Below, in pieces: positions 22,124 through 34,247 of a stretch of 64,000 bases of DNA (positions within the stretch are counted from its first letter, which is position 1; each line of letters begins with the position of its first letter). The notes beneath the pieces were generated by a model. That model had not been told where the DNA came from. It searched no databases and was given only the letters and a program-made list of their open reading frames with translations. A program made the position numbers and the translations under genes. The DNA is from Pantoea eucrina (lineage in GTDB: Bacteria > Pseudomonadota > Gammaproteobacteria > Enterobacterales > Enterobacteriaceae). The DNA lies in contig NZ_MAYN01000008.1 of the NCBI RefSeq assembly GCF_001691555.1, positions 2,280,766 to 2,344,765 on the forward strand, given 5' to 3'.

Positions 22124-22157
22124 AAAAAAGCACTGAGCGGCTCCGCAGGGAGCCGCT
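22124..22157 (-). terminator. Rho-independent terminator of the porin gene
   Basis: On the minus strand AGCGGCTCC, a 4-nt loop and GGAGCCGCT are followed by CAGTGCTTTTTTC. It lies 8 bp after the porin stop. The remaining gap to folA (21896-22123) shows nothing else recognisable. Confidence 0.85.
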
Positions 22158-22164
22158 GCAGTCA

Positions 22165-23307
22165 TCAGAAGTCGTAACGCAGACGTACCAGGTTCACATT
22201 GCCCAGCGACTTGCTGGTATCGGAGGTAATGACATACTCATAGTCAACGCGGAAGCCGTAGTCGAGCTGCGCACTGACGCCCACGCCATTATCGATACGC
22301 TTATAGTGGCGTCCGTTGACGAACTCCAGACGATCGCCCATCACATAAGGCTGAAGGGTTTTCACCGCATACTCGCCTACAGCAAATTTATAACCGGCAA
22401 AATACTCGATGCCCCAGGCGTCATCCGCAAAGTAGCGTGTTGCGCTTTTCAGGCGGGTTGGTGCAAAGTTCTGATACCAGCCGGCGCCTGCCGCCAGCGT
22501 CCAGCTGTCTGGCGTCCAGCTGACCGAGGTGCCCCAGATATGCTGATCGTAGCGCTCGCTGTCGCCGGTGCCCGGATTACGCACGGTGGCACGGGTATAA
22601 TTCCACGCGGTGCCCCACGCCAGCTCATCGCTGATGTGATAGTTCACGCCCAGCGACCCACCGCCGTTGCGCTTGTAGCGCAGGCCGTTGCCCGGCAGAT
22701 ATTCGGTATCCTCAAACAGATAAGAGGCGTACAGATCGGCGGCGCCGGCACGGGTTTTGTACTTCAGCATTTTGCGTGAGCGATAGCTGCCGTCGTAATC
22801 GCCGTTGATACCGACGCCGGAGCCCTGGGCCAGCATATCGTAATCCCAGATATCGGTTTTTGCGCCAACCACATCGTAATAGACGCTGTTCTGCTGACCA
22901 AAATAGAGTTCGCCGAGGCTGGCACTTTTAAAACCGGTATAGAGCTGACGGCGTGAGGTATCTCGTGCGCCGCTGGCATAGTGGTGATCCCAGCCCCACC
23001 AGGCCGGGAAATTAACGCCCAGCTCATAGTAGCCTACCCAGCTCAGATCCTCTGCGATCGCGTAGTCTGCGCCAAAGCGGAAACGCGAGCCGCCGTCGTA
23101 ACCGTTACGCTTGTAGGATGTGTCATTTACGCCATTCTGATGCATAAACTGCGGGCGAATGCTGCCGCCCACTTTAAAGCCAAGGCGTCCGAGTGCGCTG
23201 TCTGCCTGAGGATCCTGCTTCAGCAGAGTAATTTCTGCCTGGCTGGCGAGAGGCGCAGCCATCAGCAACGCAGCCACTGCGCTAAGAGTTAAAGCACGCA
23301 TGTTCAT
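22165..23307 (-). CDS. Outer-membrane porin (general porin-like beta barrel)
   Basis: The start at 23307 gives MNMRALTLSAVAALLMAAP with a signal peptide cut near ASQA, and a 380-aa precursor. The mature protein is rich in alternating aromatic strands. A region resembling the inward loop of trimeric porins (LGELYFGQQNSVYYDVVG, then DMLAQGSGVGINGD) is visible, and it ends VRLRYDF with a C-terminal phenylalanine recognised by the BAM complex. I do not recognise a specific gene name or substrate. The gene is monocistronic with its own terminator and stands in the carB-folA gap, where E. coli has kefFC and the cai/fix genes. The open frame extends 41 codons further upstream without a signal peptide and was trimmed. 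Confidence 0.85.
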   Translation of the reverse strand: MNMRALTLSAVAALLMAAPLASQAEITLLKQDPQADSALGRLGFKVGGSIRPQFMHQNGVNDTSYKRNGYDGGSRFRFGADYAIAEDLSWVGYYELGVNFPAWWGWDHHYASGARDTSRRQLYTGFKSASLGELYFGQQNSVYYDVVGAKTDIWDYDMLAQGSGVGINGDYDGSYRSRKMLKYKTRAGAADLYASYLFEDTEYLPGNGLRYKRNGGGSLGVNYHISDELAWGTAWNYTRATVRNPGTGDSERYDQHIWGTSVSWTPDSWTLAAGAGWYQNFAPTRLKSATRYFADDAWGIEYFAGYKFAVGEYAVKTLQPYVMGDRLEFVNGRHYKRIDNGVGVSAQLDYGFRVDYEYVITSDTSKSLGNVNLVRLRYDF

Positions 23308-23484
23308 TTTATATTTTCCGGTGAAGGTAAAGGCTCTATGGTTGAGCGCGCCAGATAGTACGGTGCCCTTACCGGATGGCGGGTTATAAATTTGTGCGAA
23401 AAATCTTAAAAAGGCAGTCAGCAGCACCAATAGCTAAAAGTTAAGCCAAATCAGCAGGTTTGCTACGACCGCTCTGTTTCAGGC

Positions 23485-23511
23485 AAAAAAAAACGGCCCC
23501 GTCCGGGGCCG
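23485..23511 (-). terminator. Rho-independent terminator after carB
   Basis: On the minus strand CGGCCCC, a GGAC loop and GGGGCCG are followed by nine T. It lies just beyond the carB stop at 23534. Confidence 0.92.
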
Positions 23512-23533
23512 CTGTTTCTTACGGATGCTGCGC

Positions 23534-26500
23534 TTATTTGCCCTTCAGTTGCGCATGCATCTCCTGCACTGAAATGACTTTCTCTGTGGGATCGGCATTC
23601 AGAGCCATCGCGGTCGCAAAGCCACCGTTCAGCGTGGTGTCATAGTGCACTTTATACTGCAGCGCGCTGCGGCGAATCAGCTTGGAGTCCTCAATCGCCT
23701 GACGTCCCGCCGTGGTGTTAACAATGTAGGTGTATTCGCCGTTCTTCAGGCGATCCTGAATGTGCGGGCGTCCCTCATGCACTTTGTTGACCAGGCGCGG
23801 ATTAATACCCGCCTCGCCCAGCACCACTGCCGTACCGTGGGTTGCGTCCAGCTCAAAGCCAAACTTCTGCAGCTTAGCCGCCAGATCGACGATGCGCTTT
23901 TTATCACCTTCACGTACCGAGAGCAGCGCGCGGCCGCTTTTCTTCATGTTGCTCTGCGCGCCCAGCATCGCTTTACCGAAGGCCTCAGCAAAGGTGCGGC
24001 CGACGCCCATCACCTCACCGGTAGAGCGCATTTCCGGCCCCAGAATCGGATCGACGCCCGGAAACTTGTTGAACGGCAGCACCACTTCTTTCACCGAGTA
24101 GTAAGGCGGAATGACCTCTTCCGTCACGCCCTGCTCCAGCAGCGTTTTGCCCGCCATGACGCGTGCAGCCACTTTGGCCAGCGGTACGCCGGTAGCCTTG
24201 GAGACAAAAGGAACGGTACGTGCCGCGCGCGGGTTAACCTCAATCAGGTAAACCTCATTATCTTTGACCGCAAACTGCACGTTCATCAGGCCGCGTACGT
24301 TGAGCTCAAACGCCAGCTTCTCAACCTGCTGACGCATCACGTTCTGGATTTCACTGCTCAGCGTATAGGCGGGCAGAGAACAGGCAGAGTCACCGGAGTG
24401 CACGCCCGCCTGCTCAATATGTTCCATGATGCCGCCAATCAGCACCCGCTCGCCGTCGCAGATAGCATCCACATCCACTTCCACCGCATCATCCAGGAAG
24501 CGATCCAGCAGCACCGGCGCATCGTTAGAGACGGAGACTGCAGTCTGGAAATAGCGCTTAAGATCCACTTCGTCATAGACAATTTCCATTGCGCGGCCGC
24601 CCAGTACATAGGAAGGACGCACCACCAGCGGATAACCGATACCGGCGGCTTTCTCTACCGCCTGCTCCAGCGTGGCAACCGTGGCGTTAGCCGGCTGTTT
24701 CAGTTTCAGACGATCGACCGCCTGCTGGAAACGTTCACGGTCTTCAGCACGGTCAATAGCGTCCGGGCTGGTACCAATAACCGGTACTCCCGCCGCTTCC
24801 AGCGCACGAGCCAGTTTCAGTGGCGTCTGGCCACCGTACTGCACGATAACGCCTTTTGGCTGCTCGATACGTACAATTTCCAGCACATCTTCCAGCGTGA
24901 CCGGCTCAAAGTAGAGTCGGTCGGAAGTGTCATAATCGGTTGAGACCGTTTCCGGGTTGCAGTTAACCATGATGGTTTCATAACCATCTTCACGCAGCGC
25001 CAGCGACGCATGGACGCAGCAGTAGTCAAACTCAATACCCTGACCAATACGGTTTGGCCCGCCGCCCAGCACCATGATTTTGTCACGATCCTGATTCGGG
25101 TTCGCTTCACACTCCTCCTCATAGGTGGAGTACATGTAGGCGGTATCGGTCGAGAACTCAGCGGCACAGGTATCTACGCGCTTATAAACCGGGTGCAGAT
25201 TGTACTGCTGACGCAGCTTGCGGATTTCGCTTTCCGCCACGCCTGCCAGCGCTGCCAGGCGCGCATCGGCAAAGCCTTTACGCTTCAGAGCACGCAGGAA
25301 ACCGGCATCGAGTGCGTTAACCCCTTCACGTGCAACCTGCTCTTCCAGCCGCACCAGCTCTTCAATCTGCACCAGGAACCAGCGATCGATATTGGTAAGA
25401 TTAAAGACGCCATCCACCGACATACCGGCACGAAACGCGTCAGCGACATACCAGATGCGATCTGAGCCGGCATCTTTCAGCTCGCGGCGGATCCGGGTCA
25501 GCGCGTCGGCGTCATCCAGATCCACTTTCGGATCGAAGCCGTTAGCGCCAACTTCAAGGCCGCGCAGCGCTTTCTGCATCGACTCCTGGAAAGTGCGGCC
25601 AATCGCCATCACTTCACCCACTGATTTCATCTGCGTGGTAAGGCGATCGTTAGCGCCGGCAAACTTCTCAAAGTTAAAGCGCGGGATCTTGGTCACGACA
25701 TAGTCGATAGAGGGTTCAAACGACGCCGGCGTGCGACCGCCGGTGATGTCGTTCATCAGCTCATCAAGCGTAAAGCCAACCGCCAGCTTAGCCGCGACTT
25801 TAGCAATCGGGAAGCCGGTGGCTTTGGAGGCCAGCGCGGAGGAGCGCGATACGCGCGGGTTCATTTCGATAACGATCAGGCGGCCATCTTTCGGGTTCAC
25901 CGAGAACTGTACGTTAGACCCCCCGGTTTCAACGCCAATCTCACGCAGTACCGCCAGCGAGGCGTTACGCATGATTTGATACTCTTTGTCCGTCAGCGTC
26001 TGCGCCGGCGCCACGGTGATAGAGTCGCCGGTGTGAATGCCCATGGCATCGAAGTTTTCAATTGAGCAGACGATGATGCAGTTATCGTTTTTATCGCGCA
26101 CCACCTCCATTTCATACTCTTTCCAGCCAATCAGCGATTCATCAATCAGCAGCTCGTTGGTCGGAGAGAGGTCGAGGCCGCGCTCACAGATCTCTTCAAA
26201 CTCTTCGCGATTGTAAGCAATACCGCCGCCGGTGCCGCCCATGGTAAAGGAGGGACGAATAATGCACGGAAAGCCAACCTCTTCCGCAACCTTCAGCGCC
26301 TCTTCCATGGTGTGAGCAATACCCGAACGGGCGGTATCAAGACCGATGCTTTTCATTGCCACATCAAAGCGACGGCGATCTTCTGCTTTATCGATAGCGT
26401 CAGCCGTGGCACCGATCATGGTCACGCCAAACTCTTCCAGCACGCCCTGGCGCTCCAGCTCCAGCGCACAGTTCAGTGCGGTCTGCCCGCCCATGGTTGG

Positions 26501-26761
26501 CAGTACTGCATCCGGACGCTCTTTTTCAATGATTTTGCGCACCACTTCCCAGTGGATTGGCTCAATATAGGTCGCGTCGGCCATTTCCGGATCGGTCATG
26601 ATGGTCGCCGGATTGGAGTTAACCAGAATGACGCGATAACCCTCTTCACGCAGTGCTTTACACGCCTGCGCGCCCGAGTAGTCAAATTCACACGCCTGAC
26701 CGATAACGATCGGGCCAGCGCCAAGGATCAGGATAGATTTTATGTCAGTACGTTTTGGCAT
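23534..26761 (-). CDS. carB: Carbamoyl-phosphate synthase, large subunit
   Basis: Makes carbamoyl phosphate for arginine and pyrimidine synthesis from bicarbonate, ATP and ammonia delivered by CarA. The start [21 protein letters not shown] is at 26761, with GGAG before it. The protein is 1075 aa (E. coli 1073). Two homologous ATP-grasp halves are visible; each starts with an ILGAGP/VLGGGP nucleotide loop and contains the IEVNPR/IEMNPR motif. The C-terminal allosteric domain closes the protein. It follows carA after 13 bp. Confidence 0.98.
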   Translation of the reverse strand: MPKRTDIKSILILGAGPIVIGQACEFDYSGAQACKALREEGYRVILVNSNPATIMTDPEMADATYIEPIHWEVVRKIIEKERPDAVLPTMGGQTALNCALELERQGVLEEFGVTMIGATADAIDKAEDRRRFDVAMKSIGLDTARSGIAHTMEEALKVAEEVGFPCIIRPSFTMGGTGGGIAYNREEFEEICERGLDLSPTNELLIDESLIGWKEYEMEVVRDKNDNCIIVCSIENFDAMGIHTGDSITVAPAQTLTDKEYQIMRNASLAVLREIGVETGGSNVQFSVNPKDGRLIVIEMNPRVSRSSALASKATGFPIAKVAAKLAVGFTLDELMNDITGGRTPASFEPSIDYVVTKIPRFNFEKFAGANDRLTTQMKSVGEVMAIGRTFQESMQKALRGLEVGANGFDPKVDLDDADALTRIRRELKDAGSDRIWYVADAFRAGMSVDGVFNLTNIDRWFLVQIEELVRLEEQVAREGVNALDAGFLRALKRKGFADARLAALAGVAESEIRKLRQQYNLHPVYKRVDTCAAEFSTDTAYMYSTYEEECEANPNQDRDKIMVLGGGPNRIGQGIEFDYCCVHASLALREDGYETIMVNCNPETVSTDYDTSDRLYFEPVTLEDVLEIVRIEQPKGVIVQYGGQTPLKLARALEAAGVPVIGTSPDAIDRAEDRERFQQAVDRLKLKQPANATVATLEQAVEKAAGIGYPLVVRPSYVLGGRAMEIVYDEVDLKRYFQTAVSVSNDAPVLLDRFLDDAVEVDVDAICDGERVLIGGIMEHIEQAGVHSGDSACSLPAYTLSSEIQNVMRQQVEKLAFELNVRGLMNVQFAVKDNEVYLIEVNPRAARTVPFVSKATGVPLAKVAARVMAGKTLLEQGVTEEVIPPYYSVKEVVLPFNKFPGVDPILGPEMRSTGEVMGVGRTFAEAFGKAMLGAQSNMKKSGRALLSVREGDKKRIVDLAAKLQKFGFELDATHGTAVVLGEAGINPRLVNKVHEGRPHIQDRLKNGEYTYIVNTTAGRQAIEDSKLIRRSALQYKVHYDTTLNGGFATAMALNADPTEKVISVQEMHAQLKGK

Positions 26762-26774
26762 CGGAGGCTCCTGA

Positions 26775-27923
26775 TTACTTCGCGTTTGAACGGTAGGCTT
26801 CAATCAGTTCGATAAAGTGATCGAACAGCGGCGCCGCATCGTGCGGGCCAGGACTCGCTTCCGGATGTCCCTGGAAGCTGAAAGCGGGTTTATCGGTACG
26901 ATGGATCCCCTGCACGGTCCGGTCAAACAGCGACACATGCGTCACGCGCAGATTCGCCGGTATCTGGCTCTCATCGACGGCAAAGCCGTGGTTCTGCGCG
27001 GTAATCATCACGGTATTGTTATCGAGATCTTTCACCGGATGGTTGCCGCCGTGATGGCCCAGCTTCATTTTGACGGTTTTTGCGCCGCTGGCCAGCGCCA
27101 GCAGCTGGTGACCCAGGCAGATACCAAATACCGGGATCTCTGTCTCCAGAAATGCCTGAATCGCGCGGATAGCGTAGTCACACGGCTCCGGATCGCCCGG
27201 GCCATTGGAGAGGAAGATGCCGTCCGGATTGAGTGCCAGCACCTCTTCTGCTGGCGTCTGCGCCGGTACCACCGTCAGGCGGCAGCCGCGATCTACCAGC
27301 ATGCGCAGGATATTGCGCTTGGCGCCGTAGTCATAGGCGACCACGTGATATGGCAGTGCGTCAGCGGACTGCTGCTCAGGCAGGCCGTCCTTCAGCGTCC
27401 AGCTCCCCTGCTGCCAGGTGTATGTTTCAGTGGTGGCCACTTCTTTCGCCAGATCCATGCCCTTCAGCCCCGGGAACGCCTGCGCTTTTTGCAGCGCCAG
27501 CGCTGCATCCGGCGCGTCACCCGCAATGATGCAGCCGTTCAGCGCACCTTTTTCACGCAGCAGACGCGTCAGCTTGCGCGTATCGATATCGGCAATGCCG
27601 ACAATGTTATTGCGCTGCAGCCAGGCAGAGAGGCTCTCTTCACTGCGGAAGTTGCTGGTAATCAGTGGCAGGTCGCGAATGACCAGGCCCTGAGCATGGA
27701 TCTGATTCGATTCATCATCTGCGATATTGACGCCAACGTTGCCGATATGGGGATAAGTAAGAGTAACAATCTGGCGGGAATAGGAGGGATCAGTAAGGAT
27801 TTCTTGATAACCGGTCATTGACGTGTTGAAAACGACCTCACCCACTGCCGAACCCGTAGCCCCGATGGCCCGACCGTGGAATTGGGTTCCGTCTTCCAGA
27901 ACCAAGAGCGCTGACTTAATCAA
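26775..27923 (-). CDS. carA: Carbamoyl-phosphate synthase, small (glutaminase) subunit
   Basis: Hydrolyses glutamine and channels ammonia to CarB. I place the start at a TTG (27923) preceded by CTGGAGGATGTT. This gives 382 aa beginning (M)[18 protein letters not shown], the length and start type of E. coli carA. An ATG nine codons upstream lies over the second ARG box and gives an unsupported extension. The class I glutamine amidotransferase triad is present: [10 protein letters not shown] (Cys) and a C-terminal [11 protein letters not shown] (His, Glu). Confidence 0.97.
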   Translation of the reverse strand: MIKSALLVLEDGTQFHGRAIGATGSAVGEVVFNTSMTGYQEILTDPSYSRQIVTLTYPHIGNVGVNIADDESNQIHAQGLVIRDLPLITSNFRSEESLSAWLQRNNIVGIADIDTRKLTRLLREKGALNGCIIAGDAPDAALALQKAQAFPGLKGMDLAKEVATTETYTWQQGSWTLKDGLPEQQSADALPYHVVAYDYGAKRNILRMLVDRGCRLTVVPAQTPAEEVLALNPDGIFLSNGPGDPEPCDYAIRAIQAFLETEIPVFGICLGHQLLALASGAKTVKMKLGHHGGNHPVKDLDNNTVMITAQNHGFAVDESQIPANLRVTHVSLFDRTVQGIHRTDKPAFSFQGHPEASPGPHDAAPLFDHFIELIEAYRSNAK

Positions 27924-27935
27924 AACATCCTCCAG

Positions 27936-28038
27936 GGAATAAACAGTCACAATATATGCATATTAATTCATAATACTGGCCTGAATCAATGTAAAAACCG
28001 CCTGACTGCTCGATTTTTGGCAAATTGCGCGCATTCTA
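27936..28038 (-). promoter_or_regulatory. carAB control region: two promoters and ARG boxes
   Basis: Two ArgR-type boxes sit just before carA on the minus strand: TATGAATTAATATGCATA (27972-27955) and TTGTGACTGTTTATTCC (27952-27936). A TATTAT -10 (27975-27970) overlaps the first box and corresponds to the arginine-repressed proximal promoter P2. Further upstream TAGAATGCGCGC (TAGAAT at 28038-28033) corresponds to the pyrimidine-controlled distal P1 of E. coli. The overall order matches the E. coli car control region. The rest of the 474-bp gap, up to dapB, is AT-rich. In E. coli it would hold PepA, IHF and PurR sites, which I could not place with confidence here. Confidence 0.8.
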
Positions 28039-28310
28039 ATGATCCCCCCTGCTGATGTCTAGCCGGAAAGGCGGTTTTTTTATGTTTTTCGGAGGCTATA
28101 ACAGAAACAAAGCGTAAAGATGGTAAAAACAGCACCTTAACAGGCTGATTAATCGGTTGCCTGACATAAATAAAAGCCAACCGGCCTGATGCACATAATA
28201 TTTTTGACCAAATGGTCAAATTTAACTTTAGCAGCGCAGAAAAACCCCGGATAACATCTAAAAAAATAAGCATTGCACAAAAAAACCAATGAAGACCTGT
28301 TTTTTTTACA

Positions 28311-28340
28311 TAAAATAAAGGGCAATAATTATATTGCCCT
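28311..28340 (-). terminator. Likely terminator of dapB
   Basis: On the minus strand AGGGCAATA, a TAAT loop and TATTGCCCT form a perfect 9-bp stem followed by TTATTTTATG. It lies about 60 bp past the dapB stop, inside the carAB upstream region. Confidence 0.75.
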
Positions 28341-28397
28341 GTCAATCAATGCACTAGCGACTGAAAAACCACATCACGATGGCTCACAACACTTAAT

Positions 28398-29213
<816 letters not shown>

Positions 29214-29382
29214 TCATTCCTGATACAAAACTATGCATGCAAAGCGTAAACAGGTTAACCATCAGCTAACCGTCACGCCACAATAAAAAAGGGATATAAG
29301 AATTTCAGGACAGCGATAAAACATTATCAGTAAAAGCAATCCTGGCGGCTGGTTGTGGCGAGGCACGCAGCCGTACATAAAG

Positions 29383-29405
29383 AAAAGGCCGAACAATGTC
29401 GGCCT
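29383..29405 (-). terminator. Rho-independent terminator after ispH
   Basis: On the minus strand AGGCCGA, a 6-nt loop and TCGGCCT are followed by TTTCTTT. It closes the ribF-ispH operon. The rest of the gap to dapB (29208-29382) holds only the presumed dapB promoter; I see no other element. Confidence 0.85.
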
Positions 29406-29429
29406 GATACGGTATAAAATGCGAAGCGC

Positions 29430-30383
29430 TTACGGTACGTTGCGCACGTCAACGCGCAGCTCTTTCGGCACTTCGAATACGATATTTTCTTCGCGGCCGA
29501 TCAGCTCAATGGCTGCTTCACCACCGAGTTCGCGCAGGCGCTGGATCACCTGCTGTACCAGAATATCGGGCGCAGAAGCACCTGCCGTGACGCCAATACA
29601 CTCTACGCCGGTTACCCACTCCTCCTGAATATCGTCCGCTGAGTCGATAAGCTTTGCCAGCTTACCCGCACGCTGTGCCAGTTCAGCCAGCCGGTTAGAG
29701 TTAGAGGAGTTTTTTGAACCGACCACCAGCACCACTTCAGCGTCCTGTGCCAGCACGCGTACCGCTTCCTGCCGGTTGGTGGTGGCATAGCAGATGTCAT
29801 CTTTACGCGGTCCGATAATGGCCGGGAAGCGCTGACGTAAGGCGTCAATGACATCTGACGTGTCATCAACTGACAGCGTCGTCTGCGTCATGAAGCAGAG
29901 GTTGCTCTCATCTTTGACGGTCAGCTTAAACACATCTTCCGGAGACTCCACCAGATACATGCCGCCATTGGGATTGCTGTATTGCCCCATGGTGCCTTCG
30001 ACTTCCGGATGACCGGCGTGACCGATCAGGATCGCTTCAACCCCTTTGCGGCTGGCACGCGCCACTTCCATATGGACTTTCGTCACCAGCGGACAGGTGG
30101 CATCAAACAGCATCGTCAGATCGCGCGCTTTTGCTTCGGCGCGCACCGCCTGCGAAACCCCGTGTGCTGAGAAGATCAGAATGGCACCATCCGGCACTTC
30201 ACCAATCTCTTCGATAAAGATCGCGCCACGCTCGCGCAGGCTGCTCACCACATACCGGTTATGCACAACTTCATGACGCACATAGATTGGCGCGCCATAC
30301 ATCTCCAGCGCCCGCTCAACGATGCTGATAGCGCGATCCACACCGGCGCAGAAGCCGCGCGGGTTAGCTAACAGGATTTGCAT
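29430..30383 (-). CDS. ispH: 4-hydroxy-3-methylbut-2-enyl diphosphate reductase
   Basis: Last step of the MEP isoprenoid pathway, giving IPP and DMAPP; an iron-sulfur enzyme. I start at 30383 ([20 protein letters not shown]), giving 317 aa (E. coli 316). The longer open frame to 30428 lies inside fkpB. The cluster cysteines are in GFCAGV (Cys12), DATCPLV (about Cys96) and DDICYATTN (about Cys197). It overlaps the 3' end of fkpB by 20 bp. Confidence 0.97.
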   Translation of the reverse strand: MQILLANPRGFCAGVDRAISIVERALEMYGAPIYVRHEVVHNRYVVSSLRERGAIFIEEIGEVPDGAILIFSAHGVSQAVRAEAKARDLTMLFDATCPLVTKVHMEVARASRKGVEAILIGHAGHPEVEGTMGQYSNPNGGMYLVESPEDVFKLTVKDESNLCFMTQTTLSVDDTSDVIDALRQRFPAIIGPRKDDICYATTNRQEAVRVLAQDAEVVLVVGSKNSSNSNRLAELAQRAGKLAKLIDSADDIQEEWVTGVECIGVTAGASAPDILVQQVIQRLRELGGEAAIELIGREENIVFEVPKELRVDVRNVP

Positions 30384-30834
30384 TGTTATCCTCCAGCGCC
30401 GGGTCGATCTCAAGGACTTCAATATCAAACCGGACAGGCTGCCCCGCCAGCGGATGATTGAAATCTACGGTAATTGAGTCACCGGAAATTTCGCGGATCA
30501 CGCCAGGCATCTCGCTGCCGCCCATGCCGCTGAACAGCATGATTGCGCCGATTTCCGGCTCGCCCGCGTCGATAAAATCGCGGCGCGAAAAATACTGGAT
30601 CAGATCCGGGCTGCTGGCGCCAAACGCATCTTCCGGTGCCAGCGTGAAGGCGAGCTGATCGCCCGCTTTGCACCCCAGCAGCTCGCGCTCCAGCGCCGCC
30701 GACAGGCTGCCGTCACCCAGACGGAACAGCGCAGGCTTGCCGTTAGCACGGGTGGATTCGGCGGTGGAGCCATCCTCCAGCTTTAGCGTGAAATGCACCA
30801 GCAGCGCGCTATCGGGCTGAACTGTCTCTGTCAT
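30364..30834 (-). CDS. fkpB: FKBP-type peptidyl-prolyl isomerase FkpB (SlpA-like)
   Basis: Small cytoplasmic FKBP with an IF (insert-in-flap) chaperone domain, SlyD-related. It is 156 aa against 149 in E. coli; the extension DNNANPVS at the C-terminus reads into isp[17 protein letters not shown], the IF region with [12 protein letters not shown], and [21 protein letters not shown] are typical. It sits between lspA and ispH in the operon. Confidence 0.94.
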   Translation of the reverse strand: MTETVQPDSALLVHFTLKLEDGSTAESTRANGKPALFRLGDGSLSAALERELLGCKAGDQLAFTLAPEDAFGASSPDLIQYFSRRDFIDAGEPEIGAIMLFSGMGGSEMPGVIREISGDSITVDFNHPLAGQPVRFDIEVLEIDPALEDNNANPVS

Positions 30835-30903
30835 CGGTTACCCTTACTCTCTCTTTCATCATGCCCGCGCCTGCACCCGTTACCGGCGTGCAGGCAGCAG
30901 ACG

Positions 30904-31401
30904 TCAGGATGTTGCTTTTTTGCCATTGGGGCTGAAAAACCCTTCCAGCACGACCAGCGCCGCGCCGATGCAGATGCCGCAGTCAGCGATATTGAAGGTG
31001 GCGAAGTGCCAGTTACCGACATAAAAGTCGATAAAGTCGACGACAAAACCGTGCCAGGCGCGATCGAACAGATTACCGAGCGCACCGCCAACAATCAGCG
31101 CATACGCGATATTGCTGAGCCTGTTGCTGGCGCGGTTGCGGTACATCATCACCAGCAGCGCCACAACAATCGCCACGGCAATGCCGGCAAAGAACCAGCG
31201 CTGCCAGCCACCTTTATCCGCCAGGAAGCTGAACGCGGCGCCATAGTTATGCGCGTAGAACAGATTCAGAAACGGCATCAGCGGCTGCGTTTCATGCAGC
31301 ATCATGTTGTTCATGACCCACAGCTTGCTGGCCATATCGATGCCGATCACCACCAGCACCAGCCAGATCCAGCGCAGTCCGGTTGAACTGAGTTTAGTCA
31401 T
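30904..31401 (-). CDS. lspA: Lipoprotein signal peptidase (signal peptidase II)
   Basis: Cleaves prolipoprotein signal peptides in the inner membrane after Lgt modification. It is 165 aa (E. coli 164) with four membrane spans. The catalytic aspartates are in NIADCGIC and [15 protein letters not shown]. The first base of its start codon (31401) is the last base of the ileS stop, so the two are translationally coupled. Confidence 0.97.
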   Translation of the reverse strand: MTKLSSTGLRWIWLVLVVIGIDMASKLWVMNNMMLHETQPLMPFLNLFYAHNYGAAFSFLADKGGWQRWFFAGIAVAIVVALLVMMYRNRASNRLSNIAYALIVGGALGNLFDRAWHGFVVDFIDFYVGNWHFATFNIADCGICIGAALVVLEGFFSPNGKKATS

Positions 31402-34220
31402 CAGGCAAATTTCCGTACTTCACCGTCGCCGGCTACGTTGGAATAACAGCGGCCGCACACGTCGGCGTGCTCCGGATTCTGGCCTATGTCGGTAGTATAG
31501 TGCCAGCAGCGCGGGCACTTCTCGCCTGCTGCTTTATGCAGGGCAATTTTCAGCCCTTTCAGCAGATCGCTCTGCTGCGCGTCGTCACTCGCCGCTGCAT
31601 AGCCAGCTACCGTGGCACCCGACGTCAGCAGCACAAAACGCAGCTCGTCGCCCAGAGCCTGCAGCTTCGCACCCAGCTCAGGTTCCGCATAGAGCGTGAC
31701 CGTCGCCTCCAGCGCACCACCGATGCGCTTGTCGCTGCGCGCCTGCTCAATCGCTTTATTGACTTCACCACGTACTTTCAGCAGATCGGCCCAGAATGCA
31801 TCGTTCATCGGCTCATCTGCCGCAAGGCCGAACAGATTGTCATACCACTCTTCGGTGAAGACATACTGCGCGCGTTCGCCCGGCAGGTGACCCCAGATCT
31901 CATCGGCGGTGAAGGACATGACAGGCGCCATCCAGCGCACCAGCGCTTCCACGATGTGCCACAGCGCGGTCTGACAGCTGCGACGCGCCAGACTGTCGCC
32001 TTTCGCCGTATACTGACGATCTTTAATCACATCAAGATAGAACGAGCCCATCTCAATAGAGCAGAAGTGCATCAGGCGCTGCACCACTTCATGAAAATCG
32101 TAGTTCTCATAGGAAGCAACGATATCCTGCTGCGCCGCCAGCGCGCGTCCTACCGCCCAGCGATCGACCACGACCATCTCTTCCGGCGTGACGCAATCAG
32201 TGGCCGGATTGAAGCCTGCCAGATTGGCCAGCAGGAAGCGTGCGGTGTTGCGGATACGGCGATAGCTGTCGGCCGCACGTTTCAGAATCTCATCCGATAC
32301 CGCCATTTCGCCGGAGTAGTCGGTAGAGGCGACCCACAGACGCAGAATGTCTGCGCCGAGCTTATCCATTACGTCCTGCGGCGCCACGGTGTTGCCGATC
32401 GATTTTGACATCTTGCGGCCCTGACCATCCACGGTAAACCCGTGAGTCAGCACCTGGCGATAAGGCGCTTTGCCTTTCATCGCTGTGGAGATCATCAGGG
32501 AGGACATAAACCAGCCGCGATGCTGATCGGAGCCTTCCAGATACATATCCGGCGCGTGTCCCTCAAACTCCGGGCGTGCATCGACCACCGAGAAGCTGGT
32601 TGATCCGGAGTCAAACCACACATCCAGCGTATCCGGCACTTTCACGTAAAGATCGGCATCATCGCCCATCAGCTCGCGCGGATCGAGATCCCACCACGCC
32701 TGAATGCCATCCTGCTCCACGCGCTGTGCCACTTTTTCCATCAGCTCCAGCGTGTCCGGGTGCAGCTGCTCGCTCTCTTTGTGCACGAACAGCGCCATAG
32801 GAACGCCCCAGGTGCGCTGGCGCGAGATGCACCAGTCAGGACGGTTAGCGACCATGGCTTCGATACGCGCCTGGCCCCAGTCCGGGATCCACTGCACGCC
32901 TTTGATCTCTTTCAGCGACTGCGCGCGCAGCCCCTGCTGATCCATGCTGATAAACCACTGCGGTGTTGCCCGGAAGATAATCGGCGTTTTGTGGCGCCAG
33001 CAGTGCGGATAGCTGTGCAGCAGTTTCTCCACGTGCAGCAGCGCACCCTTCTCTTTCAGCAGTTCAACGATCATGTCGTTAGCTTTAAAGACATTGACGC
33101 CATCCAGCGACGGGTATGTGCCCGGCAGATAGGTGCCATCGGGTGCTACCGGGTTAGCGGTCTCAATACCATATTTCTGACCAATGACGTAGTCGTCCGG
33201 ACCGTGCCCTGGCGCGGTATGCACCGCACCGGTACCCGCTTCCAGCGTAACGTGCTCGCCCAGCACCACTTTTGACTGAACCTGGGTCAGGAACGGATGC
33301 TGAAACAGCTGCAGCTCCAGCGCTGCGCCCTGGCATTCGCCCAGCACCTGCCACTCGCTGATGCCGGCGCGCTTCATCACGCTCTCCACCAGGTCTTTAG
33401 CGAGGATCAGGCTGCGACCGTCAATCTGCACCAGCTGGTATTCAAATTCCGGGTGCAGTGAAATTGCGCGGTTAGCAGGCATGGTCCACGGCGTGGTGGT
33501 CCAGATCACCAGTGAAACTGGCCCCTCAGAGGTGCTGACGCCAAAGGCGGATCGTACCGCATCGGCATCCAGCGCGTTAAACATCACGTCGATAGAGGGA
33601 GAGGTTTTGTCGTAATACTCAACTTCCGCCTCCGCCAGCGCTGAACGGCAATCCATGCACCAGTGCACCGGCTTCGCGCCTTTATGCAGATGGCCGTTAC
33701 CGATGATTTTACCCAGCGCACGGATGATATTGGCTTCGGTCTGGAAGTTCATGGTCAGATAGGGACGATCCCAGTCACCCAGCACGCCAAGGCGAATAAA
33801 ATCTTTTTTCTGCCCTTCTACCTGCTCGGCAGCATAGCTGCGGCAGGCGGCCCGAAACTCTGCCGCGCTGACTTTCTCGCCCGGCTTGCCAATCATCTGC
33901 TCAACTTTATGCTCAATGGGTAAGCCGTGGCAGTCCCAGCCCGGGACATAGGGCGAATCGTATCCCGCCATGCCTTTCGACTTAACAATAATGTCTTTCA
34001 GAATCTTGTTAACAGAGTGACCAATATGAATATTGCCGTTTGCATACGGAGGGCCATCATGCAGGATAAAGGTTTTTTTCCCTTTTTTGGCGGCGCGGAT
34101 GATGCCGTAGAGATTGTCATCATACCAGCGCTGCAGCATGCCCGGTTCGCGTTTGGCCAGATCGCCACGCATCGGGAACCCCGTTTCCGGCAAATTCAGG
34201 GTAGATTTATAGTCACTCAT
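31401..34220 (-). CDS. ileS: Isoleucyl-tRNA synthetase
   Basis: Class I aminoacyl-tRNA synthetase with editing of valine. It is 939 aa (E. coli 938). The HIGH motif is in [12 protein letters not shown] (about residues 57-68) and KMSKS is in [10 protein letters not shown] (about 601-610). The CP1 editing domain lies between, including [14 protein letters not shown]. The C-terminal zinc site has two CxxC pairs: CPRCW and CGRCY. It is in the ribF-ileS-lspA-fkpB-ispH operon. Confidence 0.98.
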   Translation of the reverse strand: MSDYKSTLNLPETGFPMRGDLAKREPGMLQRWYDDNLYGIIRAAKKGKKTFILHDGPPYANGNIHIGHSVNKILKDIIVKSKGMAGYDSPYVPGWDCHGLPIEHKVEQMIGKPGEKVSAAEFRAACRSYAAEQVEGQKKDFIRLGVLGDWDRPYLTMNFQTEANIIRALGKIIGNGHLHKGAKPVHWCMDCRSALAEAEVEYYDKTSPSIDVMFNALDADAVRSAFGVSTSEGPVSLVIWTTTPWTMPANRAISLHPEFEYQLVQIDGRSLILAKDLVESVMKRAGISEWQVLGECQGAALELQLFQHPFLTQVQSKVVLGEHVTLEAGTGAVHTAPGHGPDDYVIGQKYGIETANPVAPDGTYLPGTYPSLDGVNVFKANDMIVELLKEKGALLHVEKLLHSYPHCWRHKTPIIFRATPQWFISMDQQGLRAQSLKEIKGVQWIPDWGQARIEAMVANRPDWCISRQRTWGVPMALFVHKESEQLHPDTLELMEKVAQRVEQDGIQAWWDLDPRELMGDDADLYVKVPDTLDVWFDSGSTSFSVVDARPEFEGHAPDMYLEGSDQHRGWFMSSLMISTAMKGKAPYRQVLTHGFTVDGQGRKMSKSIGNTVAPQDVMDKLGADILRLWVASTDYSGEMAVSDEILKRAADSYRRIRNTARFLLANLAGFNPATDCVTPEEMVVVDRWAVGRALAAQQDIVASYENYDFHEVVQRLMHFCSIEMGSFYLDVIKDRQYTAKGDSLARRSCQTALWHIVEALVRWMAPVMSFTADEIWGHLPGERAQYVFTEEWYDNLFGLAADEPMNDAFWADLLKVRGEVNKAIEQARSDKRIGGALEATVTLYAEPELGAKLQALGDELRFVLLTSGATVAGYAAASDDAQQSDLLKGLKIALHKAAGEKCPRCWHYTTDIGQNPEHADVCGRCYSNVAGDGEVRKFA

Positions 34221-34247
34221 CAGATTCTCGATTCCGTCTGTCGGTCA

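Noticed and set aside
27986..28345. 119-codon minus-strand frame in the carA-dapB gap
   Set aside because: It spans the carAB P1 promoter region and the dapB terminator hairpin; no similarity to a known family is evident and the region is regulatory in E. coli.
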